Assembly (NCBI GenBank): GCA_029379215.1
Contig: JAQYWO010000018.1
Coordinates: 1-55,110 of the forward strand
Origin: Rhizonema sp. PD37
GTDB taxonomy: Bacteria > Cyanobacteriota > Cyanobacteriia > Cyanobacteriales > Nostocaceae
Reading direction: 5' to 3'
DNA: 55,110 nucleotides
The position numbers and the translations under genes were made by a program. Below, in pieces: positions 36,107 through 45,398 of this stretch. The notes below the pieces were generated by a model. It worked only from the letters and a program-made list of their open reading frames with translations, made no database searches and was not told where the DNA came from. Position 1 is the first letter of the stretch, and every line of letters starts with the position of its first letter.

Positions 36107-36505
36107 GAAATTATTTAAGTAAAGGCGTGCGGCTTTTAATTAACAAGTCCGCTTAGGGATACTTGATTGTCAGCATTCAATAATTAGTAGTTAGGGGTTA
36201 GCTGTAAGAGTGAGAATTGTGAATTCAACAGACCTGGCATAACCCTGATAAACTATACGTGCTCTACAGATTGAAACTACAGGCTGAATGCTTACCTTTA
36301 TTTGTTAATCTTAATTGTACAAATTTACTTTGAAATTTATTTTACGCTCTTGGCAGATGATTCCTTGATGGTACTTATGAATGGTACAAACAGAGGAATA
36401 AATCTAAAATCACGCCACATTGACGGTAGATGCTACAACAAAGTGACGCCTCGCACTTGTTGTGGCTCCAAAATCTAAAATCTAAAATCTAAAATCTACA
36501 ATCGA
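36107..36505 (+). repeat. pyrC upstream region with heptamer array
   Basis: This 400-bp intergenic region ends in four exact aaaatct heptamers (36470-36497) and a variant, acaatcg (36498-36504), that abuts the pyrC ATG at 36506. No Shine-Dalgarno sequence remains between repeat and start. The rest holds no gene. The array resembles that at 19734-19753. Confidence 0.75.
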
Positions 36506-37843
36506 ATGACAATAATGCCATCTCCCATAAGTTTGCTGATTCGTCACGCTCAAATTATTTTACCTAATGGTGAATTAGCGATCGCTGATGTGCTAACGAG
36601 TGATCGCACAATAGTCGAAGTCGCACCAGAAATCTCTACTACAACATCAACCACAGTCATTGACGCTGATGGGTTAACTTTGTTGCCAGGAGTCATCGAT
36701 CCTCAGGTACATTTCCGAGAACCAGGATTAGAATATAAGGAAGACTTGTTCACCGCTAGTTGTGCTTGTGCTAAAGGAGGAGTTACGTCCTTTTTGGAAA
36801 TGCCAAATACACGCCCCCTAACCGTTACTCAACTTGCACTTGATGATAAACTACAACGTGCCTCCCAAAAATGTCTTGTTAATTATGGCTTTTTTATTGG
36901 GGCAACAGCAGAGGATCTGCCAGATTTGCTGACGGCAAACCCAACGCCGGGGATTAAGATTTTTATGGGATCAATGCACGGTGAATTACTGGTTGATCAA
37001 GATGCAGCACTTGAGGCAATATTTGCTAAAGGAGATCGCCTAATTGCTGTTCATGCAGAAGATCAAGCTAGAATTTACCAACGGAGAAAGGAATTTGCCG
37101 ACATTCACGATCCTGCAGTTCACTCCCAAATTCAAGACAATCAAGCGGCACTCCTGGCTACTCAACTTGCACTAAAACTTTCTAAAAAATACCAACGACG
37201 TCTACATATTCTACACATGTCAACGTCCGAAGAAGCAGACTTACTGCGTCAGGATAAACCGAGTTGGGTAACGGCAGAAGTGACACCACAGCATTTGTTG
37301 TTGAATACGAGTGCTTATGAGAAGATTGGTACAAAAGCGCAAATGAATCCTCCTTTGCGATCACCCCACGATAATGAGGTTCTCTGGCAAGCTTTGCGCG
37401 ACGGTGTGATTGACTTCATTGCGACAGATCACGCACCTCACACTTTAGAGGAAAAAGCTCAAGAATATCCCAAAAGTCCCTCTGGAATGCCAGGAGTGGA
37501 AACCTCTCTGCCTTTGATGTTAACCGCTGCAATGGAGCAAAGGTGTACTATTGCCTCGGTTGCTAACTGGATGTCAACGGCTGTGGCAAAAGCATACGGT
37601 ATTTTGAACAAGGGAGCGATCGCTCCAGGCTACGATGCCGATTTAGTTCTGGTAGATTTGAACACTTACCACCCGGTACGCCGTGAGGAATTGTTAACTA
37701 AATGTGGTTGGAGTCCTTTTGAAGGCTGGAATCTGACTGGGTGGCCTGTTGTCACTATAGTTGGAGGTCAAATTGTTTACAGTAAAGGTCAATTGTATAC
37801 TGAAGTGCGCGGTCAAGCTTTAAAGTTTACTCAAAGCTCGTAG
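36506..37843 (+). CDS. pyrC: Dihydroorotase, cyanobacterial type I
   Basis: A 445-residue amidohydrolase that closes carbamoyl-aspartate to dihydroorotate in pyrimidine synthesis. The N-terminal strand region ends LTLLPGVIDPQVHFREPG. Most type I dihydroorotases and other amidohydrolases have HxH at this metal site, whereas here the first His is Gln (QVHFRE). The later parts are present: GIKIFMGS with a possible carboxylated Lys, LHILHMST, and FIATDHAPHT with the catalytic Asp. The C-terminal barrel closure GAIAPGYDADLVLVDL is typical. The Gln variant could mean altered metal binding or a dihydroorotase-like paralogue; many cyanobacterial sequences annotated PyrC appear to share it. Start ATG 36506 follows the heptamer array; an internal ATG at 36515 is also possible. 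Confidence 0.88.
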   Translation: MTIMPSPISLLIRHAQIILPNGELAIADVLTSDRTIVEVAPEISTTTSTTVIDADGLTLLPGVIDPQVHFREPGLEYKEDLFTASCACAKGGVTSFLEMPNTRPLTVTQLALDDKLQRASQKCLVNYGFFIGATAEDLPDLLTANPTPGIKIFMGSMHGELLVDQDAALEAIFAKGDRLIAVHAEDQARIYQRRKEFADIHDPAVHSQIQDNQAALLATQLALKLSKKYQRRLHILHMSTSEEADLLRQDKPSWVTAEVTPQHLLLNTSAYEKIGTKAQMNPPLRSPHDNEVLWQALRDGVIDFIATDHAPHTLEEKAQEYPKSPSGMPGVETSLPLMLTAAMEQRCTIASVANWMSTAVAKAYGILNKGAIAPGYDADLVLVDLNTYHPVRREELLTKCGWSPFEGWNLTGWPVVTIVGGQIVYSKGQLYTEVRGQALKFTQSS

Positions 37844-37910
37844 CTCCAGTTGGCAGTAGAGACAGTATCTTGAATAAGATTGATTATCCTTTCATCTTAG
37901 GGGACTCACC

Positions 37911-38543
37911 ATGATGAAGACCAAAGCCTTGATTCCCCACAGTCTTCTCAGTCACAAAGAAGTATCGGCTATTGTCGAAGCATATTTTGAATTTAATCAT
38001 CTCAAGCAACTTTACCGTCAAGGTTGGTTACAGCATGGTGTCCTGTGAACAACATTGTGAGAGCGTTGCTGAGCATTCGTTTTGCCTGACATTATTAGCG
38101 CTATTTCTTGCCGACGCTTTTCCCCTAAATTAAACAAGCAAAAAGTGATTTGCATGGCACTGTTGCACGATTTTGGAGAAATTTATGCAGGCGACTTTAC
38201 ACCACTAGATAAGGTAGAAGCTTTGGAGAAACAGCTTCTCGAACGCCAGTCCGTGCAACAAGTTTTGTCGAAACTGCCTAGTAGCTCAACTTACTTGGCT
38301 TTATGGGAAGAGTATGAAGCAGGAATTTCACCAGAAGCCAACTTTGTACGTCAAATCGACCGTTTGGAAATGGGTTTACAGTCATCAAAGTTCAGTCGAT
38401 GCAAAAAGCTTTTTCGTCTCTGCTGAGAAAGCGCTCGTCGATCCAATCTCCTGAACATTTTGAAGGAATTGGAGTTTCTGCAAAATAAACATGAACTAGA
38501 AAGAAATGACACGGGATCTACACAATTCGACTCTATTTATTAA
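37911..38543 (+). pseudogene. HD-domain hydrolase pseudogene (frameshifted)
   Basis: A cyanobacterial HD-domain (YfbR-like nucleotidase-type) protein can be rebuilt only by changing frame at least four times. ATG 37911, preceded by AGGGG, gives HSLLSHKEVSAIVEAYFEFN and LYRQGWLQHGV, then a TGA. The next frame gives EQHCESVAEHSFCLTLLALF with the first HD His; a third (from about 38125) gives KVICMALLHDFGEIYAGDFT with the HD doublet and FVRQIDRLEMGLQ. A fourth gives FFVSAEKALVDPIS, and a fifth ends ILKELEFLQNK and a stop at 38541-38543. The whole length of the gene is recognisable, so inactivation is fairly recent. Family members hydrolyse nucleotides or phosphate esters. Confidence 0.85.
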
Positions 38544-38896
38544 GCATTTGCCATTCTAGATGAAAATTTCAATTCGTATTTGTACTTAAGTGTAAATACG
38601 AACTAATAATTTTAAGACCTCATTAGAATATCTTGTGTAATTATTTAATTTAAATTTAATTATCTCATTGATTTAGAATTAGTCGTTTGCCATGTATAAA
38701 AAACGAACTTAATTTGGGAATACTAAACGTAGAGATCAGTGAAACAGGTGATTAAGCTCTTAATTGATGTATAACTTTTCTCGACTCGCTTTGAGTATTT
38801 GAGAATCCGGATTTGTTCTCTCTCTTAAGAAGAGAAAAGTAGAAATCAATCCGGCTGAATCAACATGACTAATTTCTGCAAGATCCTTGATTTTTA
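38544..38896. other. AT-rich intergenic region
   Basis: About 350 bp of AT-rich DNA after the HD pseudogene. No gene, hairpin with T-run or repeat of note was seen. It contains several aattta-type words only. Confidence 0.35.
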
Positions 38897-39553
38897 TTGA
38901 GAAATGCTTTTATGCATACAATTCGCGCAGACTCAAACCTAATGTTTTTCAAGTTTTATCGCCTTTTGCTTTTTGAAGTTCCTTTATTTGAATCACTGTC
39001 GGGTTGCAGGAAAAATGATATCAGTCTAGTCCCAACTGCCAATAATGATTCGAGAGAACAGATTGAACAACTTCCTCACCTGCATAATCAAATAAGCAAA
39101 AGCTTATTGCTATATGAAAATAAACGTTTACTCAAATTGAAAGGAGAGCTAAAAGTCTTATATGATACTTTCAAAAAATCTGCCTTGCAAGTAAAAACTT
39201 ATGAAAAACCTCGATTCTGGGAAAAAACTTTAGGATTCATTGCTCAAAAGTTTTGCAGGCGGCAATATATATCTAATATAACACCAGAATGCAGCTGCGG
39301 CGACACTTTCTTTCAGTGTGCAAAAACCTGGAGCGTTGTATTTGATGATAAGAGCGAGGATATCTTCTACAACCTCTACAAAAAGCAAAGACTCATCTTA
39401 GAACAGCAAGTAATATTCTCTGCATTTCCCACCACTGCTTTTGTCTCCGGCTCTGAAGCGGAATGTTCTGGCTTTTACGTTACGTTCTTCTTCAACATTC
39501 GAGACTCGAAAAAATGTTCGCATTCAGGTATGCAGTATCTAGTTAGTTTGTAG
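38897..39553 (+). CDS. Hypothetical protein, unrecognised
   Basis: A 218-residue open frame (or 213 from ATG 38912). It is basic and helical in the middle (LLLYENKRLLKLKGELKVLY, then FKKSALQVKTYEKPRFWEK). The C-terminal half contains several Cys residues (CSCGDTFFQCAKTW) and a hydrophobic strand-rich part (VTFFFNIRDSKKCSHSG). An N-terminal hydrophobic stretch (LMFFKFYRLLLFEVPLF) precedes a Cys at about 38 (SGCRK), which could be read as a poor lipoprotein signal. No family was recognised. The length of the open frame in AT-rich DNA argues modestly for a real, lineage-specific gene. Confidence 0.4.
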   Translation: MRNAFMHTIRADSNLMFFKFYRLLLFEVPLFESLSGCRKNDISLVPTANNDSREQIEQLPHLHNQISKSLLLYENKRLLKLKGELKVLYDTFKKSALQVKTYEKPRFWEKTLGFIAQKFCRRQYISNITPECSCGDTFFQCAKTWSVVFDDKSEDIFYNLYKKQRLILEQQVIFSAFPTTAFVSGSEAECSGFYVTFFFNIRDSKKCSHSGMQYLVSL

Positions 39554-40216
39554 AACAGACTGCTCCATCCTGAAGCAAAAAAAGCATAATCGTAGTATAG
39601 CTATCTGCGCAAATCCTGCTCAAAAGAGTTTATCACCCAACTCAAGTGAGTTCTATCTGCTAGGAGTGCAGTCATTCAAGAACTTTAGCACCTAGCTGTA
39701 TATTACCTGCATCAGAACAACTCTACAGAGACGTTGATAAATAGGGAATCGCCGAGCTAAGTAAAAAAGCCAGCAGATATCAATGCAGGAACGAAGACGC
39801 CAATAAACTTGCACAAATTATCGTGAAGATTGTCATTGCTCATTAGTTGGAAATGACTATTCATGATTGACAGTCTTAACACTTTAAAAGGGCAATCACA
39901 AGCGTTTGCCACTGATATCTGCTGTTTAAAAACCGTGAATTGAAATTTGGTAACAATTATGGTAACGTTAATAAATGGGTGCGAAGAGCGTGGTAGTGGT
40001 CGATTTGACCTATCTGGAATTCACCCTCGACAGTTGATAGGCACTTTGCGAATATTTGGCTGTGTGGATATCTCTTGGATCTAATACCTAAGAACCAATT
40101 GTACGACGCTTTGGATGAAGTTCTTTCCACTGTCAATCGGCAATTAAGGATATTCACGAATTCTGCTTCCGTTCTTGGGAGACAATGCTCAAAGGTTGTT
40201 GGAGGATGAATTCAAG
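39554..40216. other. Intergenic, nothing assignable
   Basis: 660 bp between the unrecognised gene and tsaE. Short frames occur on both strands, for example forward ANIWLCGYLLDLIPKNQLYD at about 40050-40110, but they are broken by stops and match no family I know. They could be remnants of a transposase-like gene, but this was not accepted. Confidence 0.3.
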
Positions 40217-40678
40217 TCATATTGGTATCGACGCGATGACTTGATCGATACCACAATTGAATGACGTAATTTCGGCCTGACGAGTTTCCTCATCTCCATA
40301 AGTCAAACGTATGCGAAGATAACTATCTAATTGATAGGGAATTCTTTCTGCCCACTCGATCGCCACAATTCCTGGTATGAGATCAACTCCTTCCCAGTAG
40401 GTTTCTAAATTCAACGCGACAACTTCTTTTGGTTCTAAGCGATATAAATCCAAGTGATAAAGGGGTATGCGTCCTTCTGTATACTCGTTAATGAGGGTGA
40501 AAGTCGGACTCACAATTGCGTCAGTAATGCCTAAACCTTCCCCTATGCCTTGAATTAGGGTAGTTTTGCCAGCACCTAAATCACCTTCTAATAAAACGAT
40601 ATAACCGGAAGAGAGGGATTGACCAAGAGCGATCCCAAGCGATCGCGTCGCTGCTATATTTTGAAGAAAAATTTTCAT
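40217..40678 (-). CDS. tsaE: tRNA threonylcarbamoyladenosine synthesis ATPase TsaE
   Basis: A 153-residue cytoplasmic P-loop ATPase, part of the TsaBDE machinery that makes the t6A37 modification on ANN-decoding tRNAs. The Walker A loop is LEGDLGAGKTTLIQG (about 30-44). The switch region is VSPTFTLINEY, and IPLYHLDLYRL and AIEWAERIP are the conserved central segments. Length and order are normal for the family. It is on the same strand as yvcK, 226 bp downstream of it, separated by a 70-bp tandem duplication. Confidence 0.95.
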   Translation of the reverse strand: MKIFLQNIAATRSLGIALGQSLSSGYIVLLEGDLGAGKTTLIQGIGEGLGITDAIVSPTFTLINEYTEGRIPLYHLDLYRLEPKEVVALNLETYWEGVDLIPGIVAIEWAERIPYQLDSYLRIRLTYGDEETRQAEITSFNCGIDQVIASIPI

Positions 40679-40700
40679 GCATTTGATGATTGTTAATGGT

Positions 40701-40839
40701 TAGTGTGTCATGGGTTTAATCTAGTAACTTGTGAGTAAAAACGAACAATCCTGGCAAACCCGCCCGTACCTAGTGTGTCGTGGGTTTAATCTAGTAACTT
40801 GTGAGTAAAAACGAACAATCCTGGCAAACCCGCCCGTAC
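40701..40839. repeat. 70-bp tandem duplication between tsaE and yvcK
   Basis: Two copies with a 70-bp period (40701-40769 and 40771-40839) differ at one base (position 10 of the unit, a or g). The reverse complement begins gtacgggcgggtttgccagg, a word of a kind I associate with dispersed intergenic repeats in Nostocales genomes. It lies 20 bp upstream of the tsaE start, so it may affect its expression. Confidence 0.9.
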
Positions 40840-40904
40840 AGTCGTTAGTAATGAACAAATAGCGAAAAACAACTAACAACTCACAATCAACAATTGACAA
40901 ATCT

Positions 40905-42272
40905 TTATTTTCCATCCTGAGCTTTACTGTACCACCGGAACAACTCTCGAGCTAGTCGTTCAGAATCATGACGCACACAGCCGTTTTCATCTTCATGCAT
41001 CACATTAGCTGAAACAATCCGCCGTCCCAAGTCTGATATAGCTTCGCGATCAAGAAAGACAGGATAGGAGTTTTGTTGGGCATAGCGGATCAAAGCGCGG
41101 GCAGTAGGACATGTTTTGTGTACGAGTACAGCATTAAATAATGGTTTTCCACAAGCGTTATCAATTGCTTTAATGTGATCGGCAACACTATATCCTTGAG
41201 TTTCTCCCGGTTGAGTCATGATGTTGCAAATGTAGATTCGGGGGACAGCAGAAGCAGCGATCGCGTCTTTAATTTCGGTTACCAGTAAATTTGGAATAAC
41301 GCTCGTGTATAGACTGCCAGGACCCATGATAATATAATCGGCTTCTTTAATTGCTTTAATGGCTGCTGGCAAACCTGGAGGATTCTCCGGAATGCAACCA
41401 ATTTTGACAATACTACCACCTGCTTCGGTAATTTTAGATTCACCCTCAATCCGGCGACCGTCAGCTAACTCCGCCCAGAGACGAACATCGCTGAGTGTCG
41501 CTGGCAAAACTTGTCCCCGGATCGCTAGCACTTTAGAACTGGCAGCGATCGCTCGTTCTAAATCGCCAGTAATGTCACTCAAGGCAGTCAAAAACAAATT
41601 TCCAAAACTGTGCCCTGTCAATCCATCCCCAGCACGAAAGCGGTACTGAAAGAGTTCTGTCAGTAACTTTTCTTCATCTGCCAGTGCTGCCAAACAGTTG
41701 CGAATATCTCCTGGAGGTAAGACTCCGATTTCTCGGCGTAACCGCCCAGAAGATCCACCATCATCCGCAACCGTGACAATGGCGGTAATATTAGCGCTGT
41801 ATGATTTCAGTCCCCTTAGCAAGGTGGAAAGTCCTGTACCGCCACCAATGACAACTATTTTTGGTCCTCGATATAATCGGCGATGTGCCAGCAACACATC
41901 AACGAGTTCTGCATCGCCTTCAAGTCTGAATGCCTCAGTAATTGAACCTACCGTGCGGCTTTGTCCCCAAAGAAGCAACAATAAGCCGAACAATAGGACT
42001 ATTGGTCCACTGACGTAGTAGGGTAGAATGTCAGCAATAAATCCCAGTAAGCTTTTGAGTAACGCAATTATCCAAAAAATTGGTGTCAGCTTAATTGAAA
42101 TAGCAAACCCCAGACTGGCTAGCAGTACACCTCCAACACTAATCAGTAACCAACGTTTTATCGATAGTCCAGGGGACAACCACTTAAACCACTGATTCAC
42201 CCGACGGGAGGTGCGACGGCGCGACTGCTTTTGCAGGGCGTTGAGGGCTTGTCTGAGAAAACCGTTTGACAT
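40905..42272 (-). CDS. yvcK: YvcK/CofD-like (gluconeogenesis factor) protein
   Basis: A 455-residue protein. The N-terminal 120 residues contain two hydrophobic segments ([20 protein letters not shown] and [17 protein letters not shown]), an extension seen in cyanobacterial members. The CofD/YvcK domain starts with [18 protein letters not shown] and continues [20 protein letters not shown] and [12 protein letters not shown]. Further signatures are [11 protein letters not shown] and [18 protein letters not shown]. In other bacteria YvcK binds UDP-N-acetylglucosamine and influences cell wall synthesis and growth on gluconeogenic substrates; this role is carried over by family only. It is convergent to no gene and is divergently arranged with ruvC (170 bp apart). 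Confidence 0.93.
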   Translation of the reverse strand: MSNGFLRQALNALQKQSRRRTSRRVNQWFKWLSPGLSIKRWLLISVGGVLLASLGFAISIKLTPIFWIIALLKSLLGFIADILPYYVSGPIVLLFGLLLLLWGQSRTVGSITEAFRLEGDAELVDVLLAHRRLYRGPKIVVIGGGTGLSTLLRGLKSYSANITAIVTVADDGGSSGRLRREIGVLPPGDIRNCLAALADEEKLLTELFQYRFRAGDGLTGHSFGNLFLTALSDITGDLERAIAASSKVLAIRGQVLPATLSDVRLWAELADGRRIEGESKITEAGGSIVKIGCIPENPPGLPAAIKAIKEADYIIMGPGSLYTSVIPNLLVTEIKDAIAASAVPRIYICNIMTQPGETQGYSVADHIKAIDNACGKPLFNAVLVHKTCPTARALIRYAQQNSYPVFLDREAISDLGRRIVSANVMHEDENGCVRHDSERLARELFRWYSKAQDGK

Positions 42273-42445
42273 ACCTGATCCAAAGCAGTCCTAAAAAAAA
42301 TGATTTATAGAAAATTTACACTACCTAGTTCACATACCAAGCGTGGAATTACTATATTTTTCAATTCCACTCCATCAAAACCGGGTAGTTCTAATTGCCA
42401 GGATTCCAGTCGAACAACTTCTTGGCTTAGTTTAAAGTGAAGTTT

Positions 42446-42937
42446 ATGGAAAAGCGAATTTTGGGATTAGATCCGGGACTGGCAATTTTAGGGTTTGGGG
42501 CAATCATTTGTCAACCAAATCAACCTCAGGGGAGGGATGACTCAGTAACTCTACTAGATTTTGGCGTCATCAGTACATCTGCTAATACGGACATGGGTCA
42601 ACGGTTATGTACTTTATACGATGATTTGCACACCGTGATAGCGGAATTAAAACCCGATTTGGTAGCAATTGAAAAACTATTCTTCTATCGTATGGCAAGT
42701 ACCATCCTCGTTGCCCAGGCACGTGGAGTGATAATGTTAGTTTTAGCACAGAGCCGTATCCCAATTGTAGAGTTTACGCCAGCCCAAATCAAACAGGCTT
42801 TAACTGGACACGGCAATGCAGAAAAATATGAAGTGCAACTTGCCGTAGCCCGAGAGTTGAATTTAGAAACCATTCCCAAGCCTGATGATGCCGCTGATGC
42901 CTTGGGAGTAGCTCTAACAGCTTGGTTTCAGCGTTAG
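42446..42937 (+). CDS. ruvC: Holliday junction resolvase RuvC
   Basis: A 163-residue RuvC endonuclease, which cuts four-way junctions during recombinational repair as a dimer with RuvAB. The first acidic ligand is Asp9 in [14 protein letters not shown], the second is the Glu in [11 protein letters not shown], and the last pair is in [29 protein letters not shown] is the conserved DNA-binding segment. All catalytic carboxylates are present. The frame opens at GTG 42437, but ATG 42446 starts at the first strand as usual. It is divergent from yvcK. Confidence 0.96.
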   Translation: MEKRILGLDPGLAILGFGAIICQPNQPQGRDDSVTLLDFGVISTSANTDMGQRLCTLYDDLHTVIAELKPDLVAIEKLFFYRMASTILVAQARGVIMLVLAQSRIPIVEFTPAQIKQALTGHGNAEKYEVQLAVARELNLETIPKPDDAADALGVALTAWFQR

Positions 42938-43118
42938 AGGAAGCTAAAAATTAACTGCTGTTTTTGTACTGCCACCATGTTGGGTAACTCTAAGACGACA
43001 CTAGATTTTTACGGCTCCTCCGGTAAAGTAAAAATAAAGTTAAGTTGTTGAGTAGATTTTTCACAGCTTATCTGGTTAAAAATTAATATTTTAAATATTT
43101 TTATAAATCTTTATTAAT

Positions 43119-44099
43119 TCAATATCCCTTGTGTAATTTGTGGTCCCATTGGAAAGATACAGTTTCCTGATTTACCTCATCCATCTCTTCACCGCAGTTA
43201 ATGAGGTCTTGATTTTTCTTCTCTAACTCCCGCATATAATGTTTGAGTACACCCCCAATAGCAATTGCTCTGGTTTTATACAACTGGCGGGTTAACTCTA
43301 AAAACCATTCCCTATCGGCTATTAAATCTGATTCCTTTACTTGATACTTAAGAATTTCGGGAATCAGTATTGTGGGGTCATGATGTTTTGCGATTGCGCT
43401 AATATGAACAACTGGCTGGTAATCAATTCGTAAGCACTGCTGCCATAATGTCACCCATTTGACTTGAGACAAGTAGCCATGACTAAAATAGGAAGGCTGC
43501 ACCATTGCTAAAATGTGTAAATGTGGATGTGCAGATACTCCATCCCTACCCTTAGTTACTTCTAGCGATTTAACCCAACCCTTTGCTGACCATGTTTTTA
43601 ATTCAGTTAATCGCTTAAAAGCCTTGTTCATTCCATCTAAGGTTGTTCTCAGTTCCGAAATCTGGCAATTCTTTACTGTCAACGTGACAAACAACCAACG
43701 GTACTTGGGGTAATCTGTAACAACCTGTGGCAAGATTTTATAAGCTTTGGCTTTCCACATGAGCGATCGCCGCCACTGACAAACAGGACAGTGACGAATC
43801 CTACAAAATCTAGTACGTAATAACTTGAGTTGAAAAATTCCACTCGCTTCTTCTGGTGATAGTTGAAACTCTAAAAACTCGGAACATATTTTAATTCGCC
43901 AAGCGTAATTATTTAACTCATGATCACCCGCTGTTGCGTAATAATTAGAAATCAGTTCAGCATTAGCTCTATGTTTATCCCAAGTTTTCCCTATATTCGC
44001 AATATCGCTTAAATTCAGTGAATTTTGATGTTTTATAAACGGCTTTACCGATAATAAGTTAATGTCAACAATATTTCTATCTGAAGCTTGACCAGACAC
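43119..44099 (-). CDS. Rolling-circle replication initiator (Rep, HUH) protein
   Basis: A 326-residue protein of the plasmid Rep_1-type rolling-circle initiators. A Cys-rich zinc-like segment FCRIRHCPVCQWRRSLMW precedes motif 1 (WLFVTLTVKN), motif 2 with the metal-binding HxH (SAHPHLHILAMV), and motif 3 with the nicking Tyr (EILKYQVKESDL). All three motifs are intact and the frame is full length, so the protein could still nick DNA. The start is probably GTG 44099; the next in-frame ATG is too far inside. It normally serves small cyanobacterial plasmids; here it sits between ruvC and restriction-modification debris with no mob or copy-control gene, suggesting an integrated plasmid or element. 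Confidence 0.85.
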   Translation of the reverse strand: MSGQASDRNIVDINLLSVKPFIKHQNSLNLSDIANIGKTWDKHRANAELISNYYATAGDHELNNYAWRIKICSEFLEFQLSPEEASGIFQLKLLRTRFCRIRHCPVCQWRRSLMWKAKAYKILPQVVTDYPKYRWLFVTLTVKNCQISELRTTLDGMNKAFKRLTELKTWSAKGWVKSLEVTKGRDGVSAHPHLHILAMVQPSYFSHGYLSQVKWVTLWQQCLRIDYQPVVHISAIAKHHDPTILIPEILKYQVKESDLIADREWFLELTRQLYKTRAIAIGGVLKHYMRELEKKNQDLINCGEEMDEVNQETVSFQWDHKLHKGY

Positions 44100-44421
44100 A
44101 AAAATTCTATGATTTCTTTGGTTAATAAATCACAAAATAACATTAATTTCAACACTACCCCTCAGTGATAATACAGAACCATTCTATCTCGGAAACTACA
44201 GTTAGCCAATCCCTCTCGCAATATTGGGAGAAGGATACCCGTCAGGATAAGGTGAGTGTGTCCCCTCAGATATTTCAATTTTTGTGTATATTTTTATATA
44301 TGGCAGATGAGCCTAGAGTTTCTGATAATTTTAAACCATCTTTAACAGCTTTACTTAGAGTCTACAGGTTTCAACGCATCAGCATCCCATAAACCTTTTT
44401 GTTCTAAAGCATCGGTATAAT

Positions 44422-44590
44422 CTAACAATAACGGAGAATCCACCAGCGAATATATTCTATTCCTGGATTACCCATGCATCCCATCTGGCAAAACAAACCC
44501 CATCCTTCCGCCTGGTTTTAGCCAATGCAGACAACGTTCAATAAACAGCACCTCCAGTGGCTTCTGAACACCCAGATATTTACTCCCTTT
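44422..44590 (-). pseudogene. Type I restriction N6-methylase (HsdM) fragment
   Basis: Reverse-strand translation gives KPLEVLFIERCLHWLKPGGR, then MGFVLPDGMHG and a stop. One base over, it continues GNPGIEYIRWWILRYC to a stop at 44422. This is the segment of type I DNA methylases after the NPPF motif (family pattern: VLFIERCLxxLKPGGRMGIVLPDGxxGNPxxEYVRxWIL). Both ends and the catalytic NPPF are missing and a frameshift is present, so it is debris of a restriction-modification gene. Confidence 0.7.
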
Positions 44591-44600
44591 GATTTTCTAC

Positions 44601-45398
44601 TTAGGTAGATTGTAATTGTTGTACCTGTTCAACTGTTAAACCAGTCGCTTTCACAACTACTTCCGTAGACAATCCGTCTTTCAGTAGATTGACAGCAACA
44701 CGCCGAACGCCCTCTTCAATGCCTTCTTCTCGACCTTCTTCTCGACCTTCTTCTCGACCTTCTTCTCGACCTTCGGCTTTAATTGATTGATAAATGACTG
44801 ACTCGCGCATAATGTCTCTCCGCAGTAAACGCCTGATCGCTTCTTCTTCCAATACTAGCCCAGCTAACAGCGCGGCTGATGCTGTGACATTATTTTGTAC
44901 ATTTCGGTCGCTAATATTCTCAATTTGGGCGGCGACTTCCTGCAAGGTGCTTGTTTGACTGGTGGTGTTACTCAAAACTGCGAAGGGAAGTAAGCCTGGA
45001 GTCTGAAGAAATATTTCCGTTGGTTGTTCCCAAAGGCGAATGACTCGGAAACGATGGAAAGTTTCTTCAAGAGTAAATGATGTTTGATGAACTAGTTCTG
45101 AATCAGTTCGGCATAAATAAATGACGACTTGGCGCATCCGCTTCTGAGGAAAACGGCGATATGCTCGCAAACGATAATCCGCCATGCGAAAAGGGATCTT
45201 TTGATCGGGTTGAGTTTGAAACTCAATATGTAGGACTAGCTCGTCTGACTGTAGTAGGATCAGAGCATCTGCGCGAATTGGTTCGAGGGACAGTTCTTTC
45301 GGGCTTAACTTAGTCAAGGTAATTTCTTCACCTAACAACCAAGTGGCGAAATTACTGGGAAAATTTTCAGCAAGGAATTTGCAGGTGTTGTCGAACAT
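44601..45398 (-). CDS. Rpn family PD-(D/E)XK nuclease-like protein
   Basis: A 265-residue protein of the Rpn/transposase-like PD-(D/E)XK group abundant in cyanobacteria. The N-terminal nuclease-like core (about 1-130) has LSLEPIRADALILLQSDELV, then LHIEFQTQPD, giving the spaced D ... E-x-Q residues of the family. A helical middle follows. Residues about 208-230 are a four-fold REEG repeat (GREEGREEGREEG), encoded by four exact 12-bp DNA repeats (44723-44770). The C-terminus VVKATGLTVEQVQQLQS is the usual Rpn tail. Related E. coli Rpn proteins cut DNA and promote RecA-independent recombination; here the activity is inferred. The variable repeat number in such genes suggests length polymorphism. 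Confidence 0.85.
   Translation of the reverse strand: MFDNTCKFLAENFPSNFATWLLGEEITLTKLSPKELSLEPIRADALILLQSDELVLHIEFQTQPDQKIPFRMADYRLRAYRRFPQKRMRQVVIYLCRTDSELVHQTSFTLEETFHRFRVIRLWEQPTEIFLQTPGLLPFAVLSNTTSQTSTLQEVAAQIENISDRNVQNNVTASAALLAGLVLEEEAIRRLLRRDIMRESVIYQSIKAEGREEGREEGREEGREEGIEEGVRRVAVNLLKDGLSTEVVVKATGLTVEQVQQLQST

Noticed and set aside
38897..39553. Lipoprotein reading of the unrecognised 218-residue frame
   Set aside because: The hydrophobic stretch before Cys 38 is long and lacks a proper lipobox, so only a generic hypothetical call was kept.
40160..40265. Forward reading with LEDEFKSYWYRRDDLIDTTI
   Set aside because: Mostly antisense to the end of tsaE; no longer frame or family supports it.
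40701..40839. Possible CRISPR array
   Set aside because: Only two 70-bp copies with no spacers of regular length; a tandem duplication.
44165..44392. 75-codon forward frame upstream of the Rep gene
   Set aside because: No recognisable features, and overlaps the likely promoter/origin region of the reverse Rep gene.
44723..44770. Possible satellite or CRISPR-like repeat
   Set aside because: Four 12-bp units in frame inside the Rpn coding sequence, explained by the REEG protein repeat.
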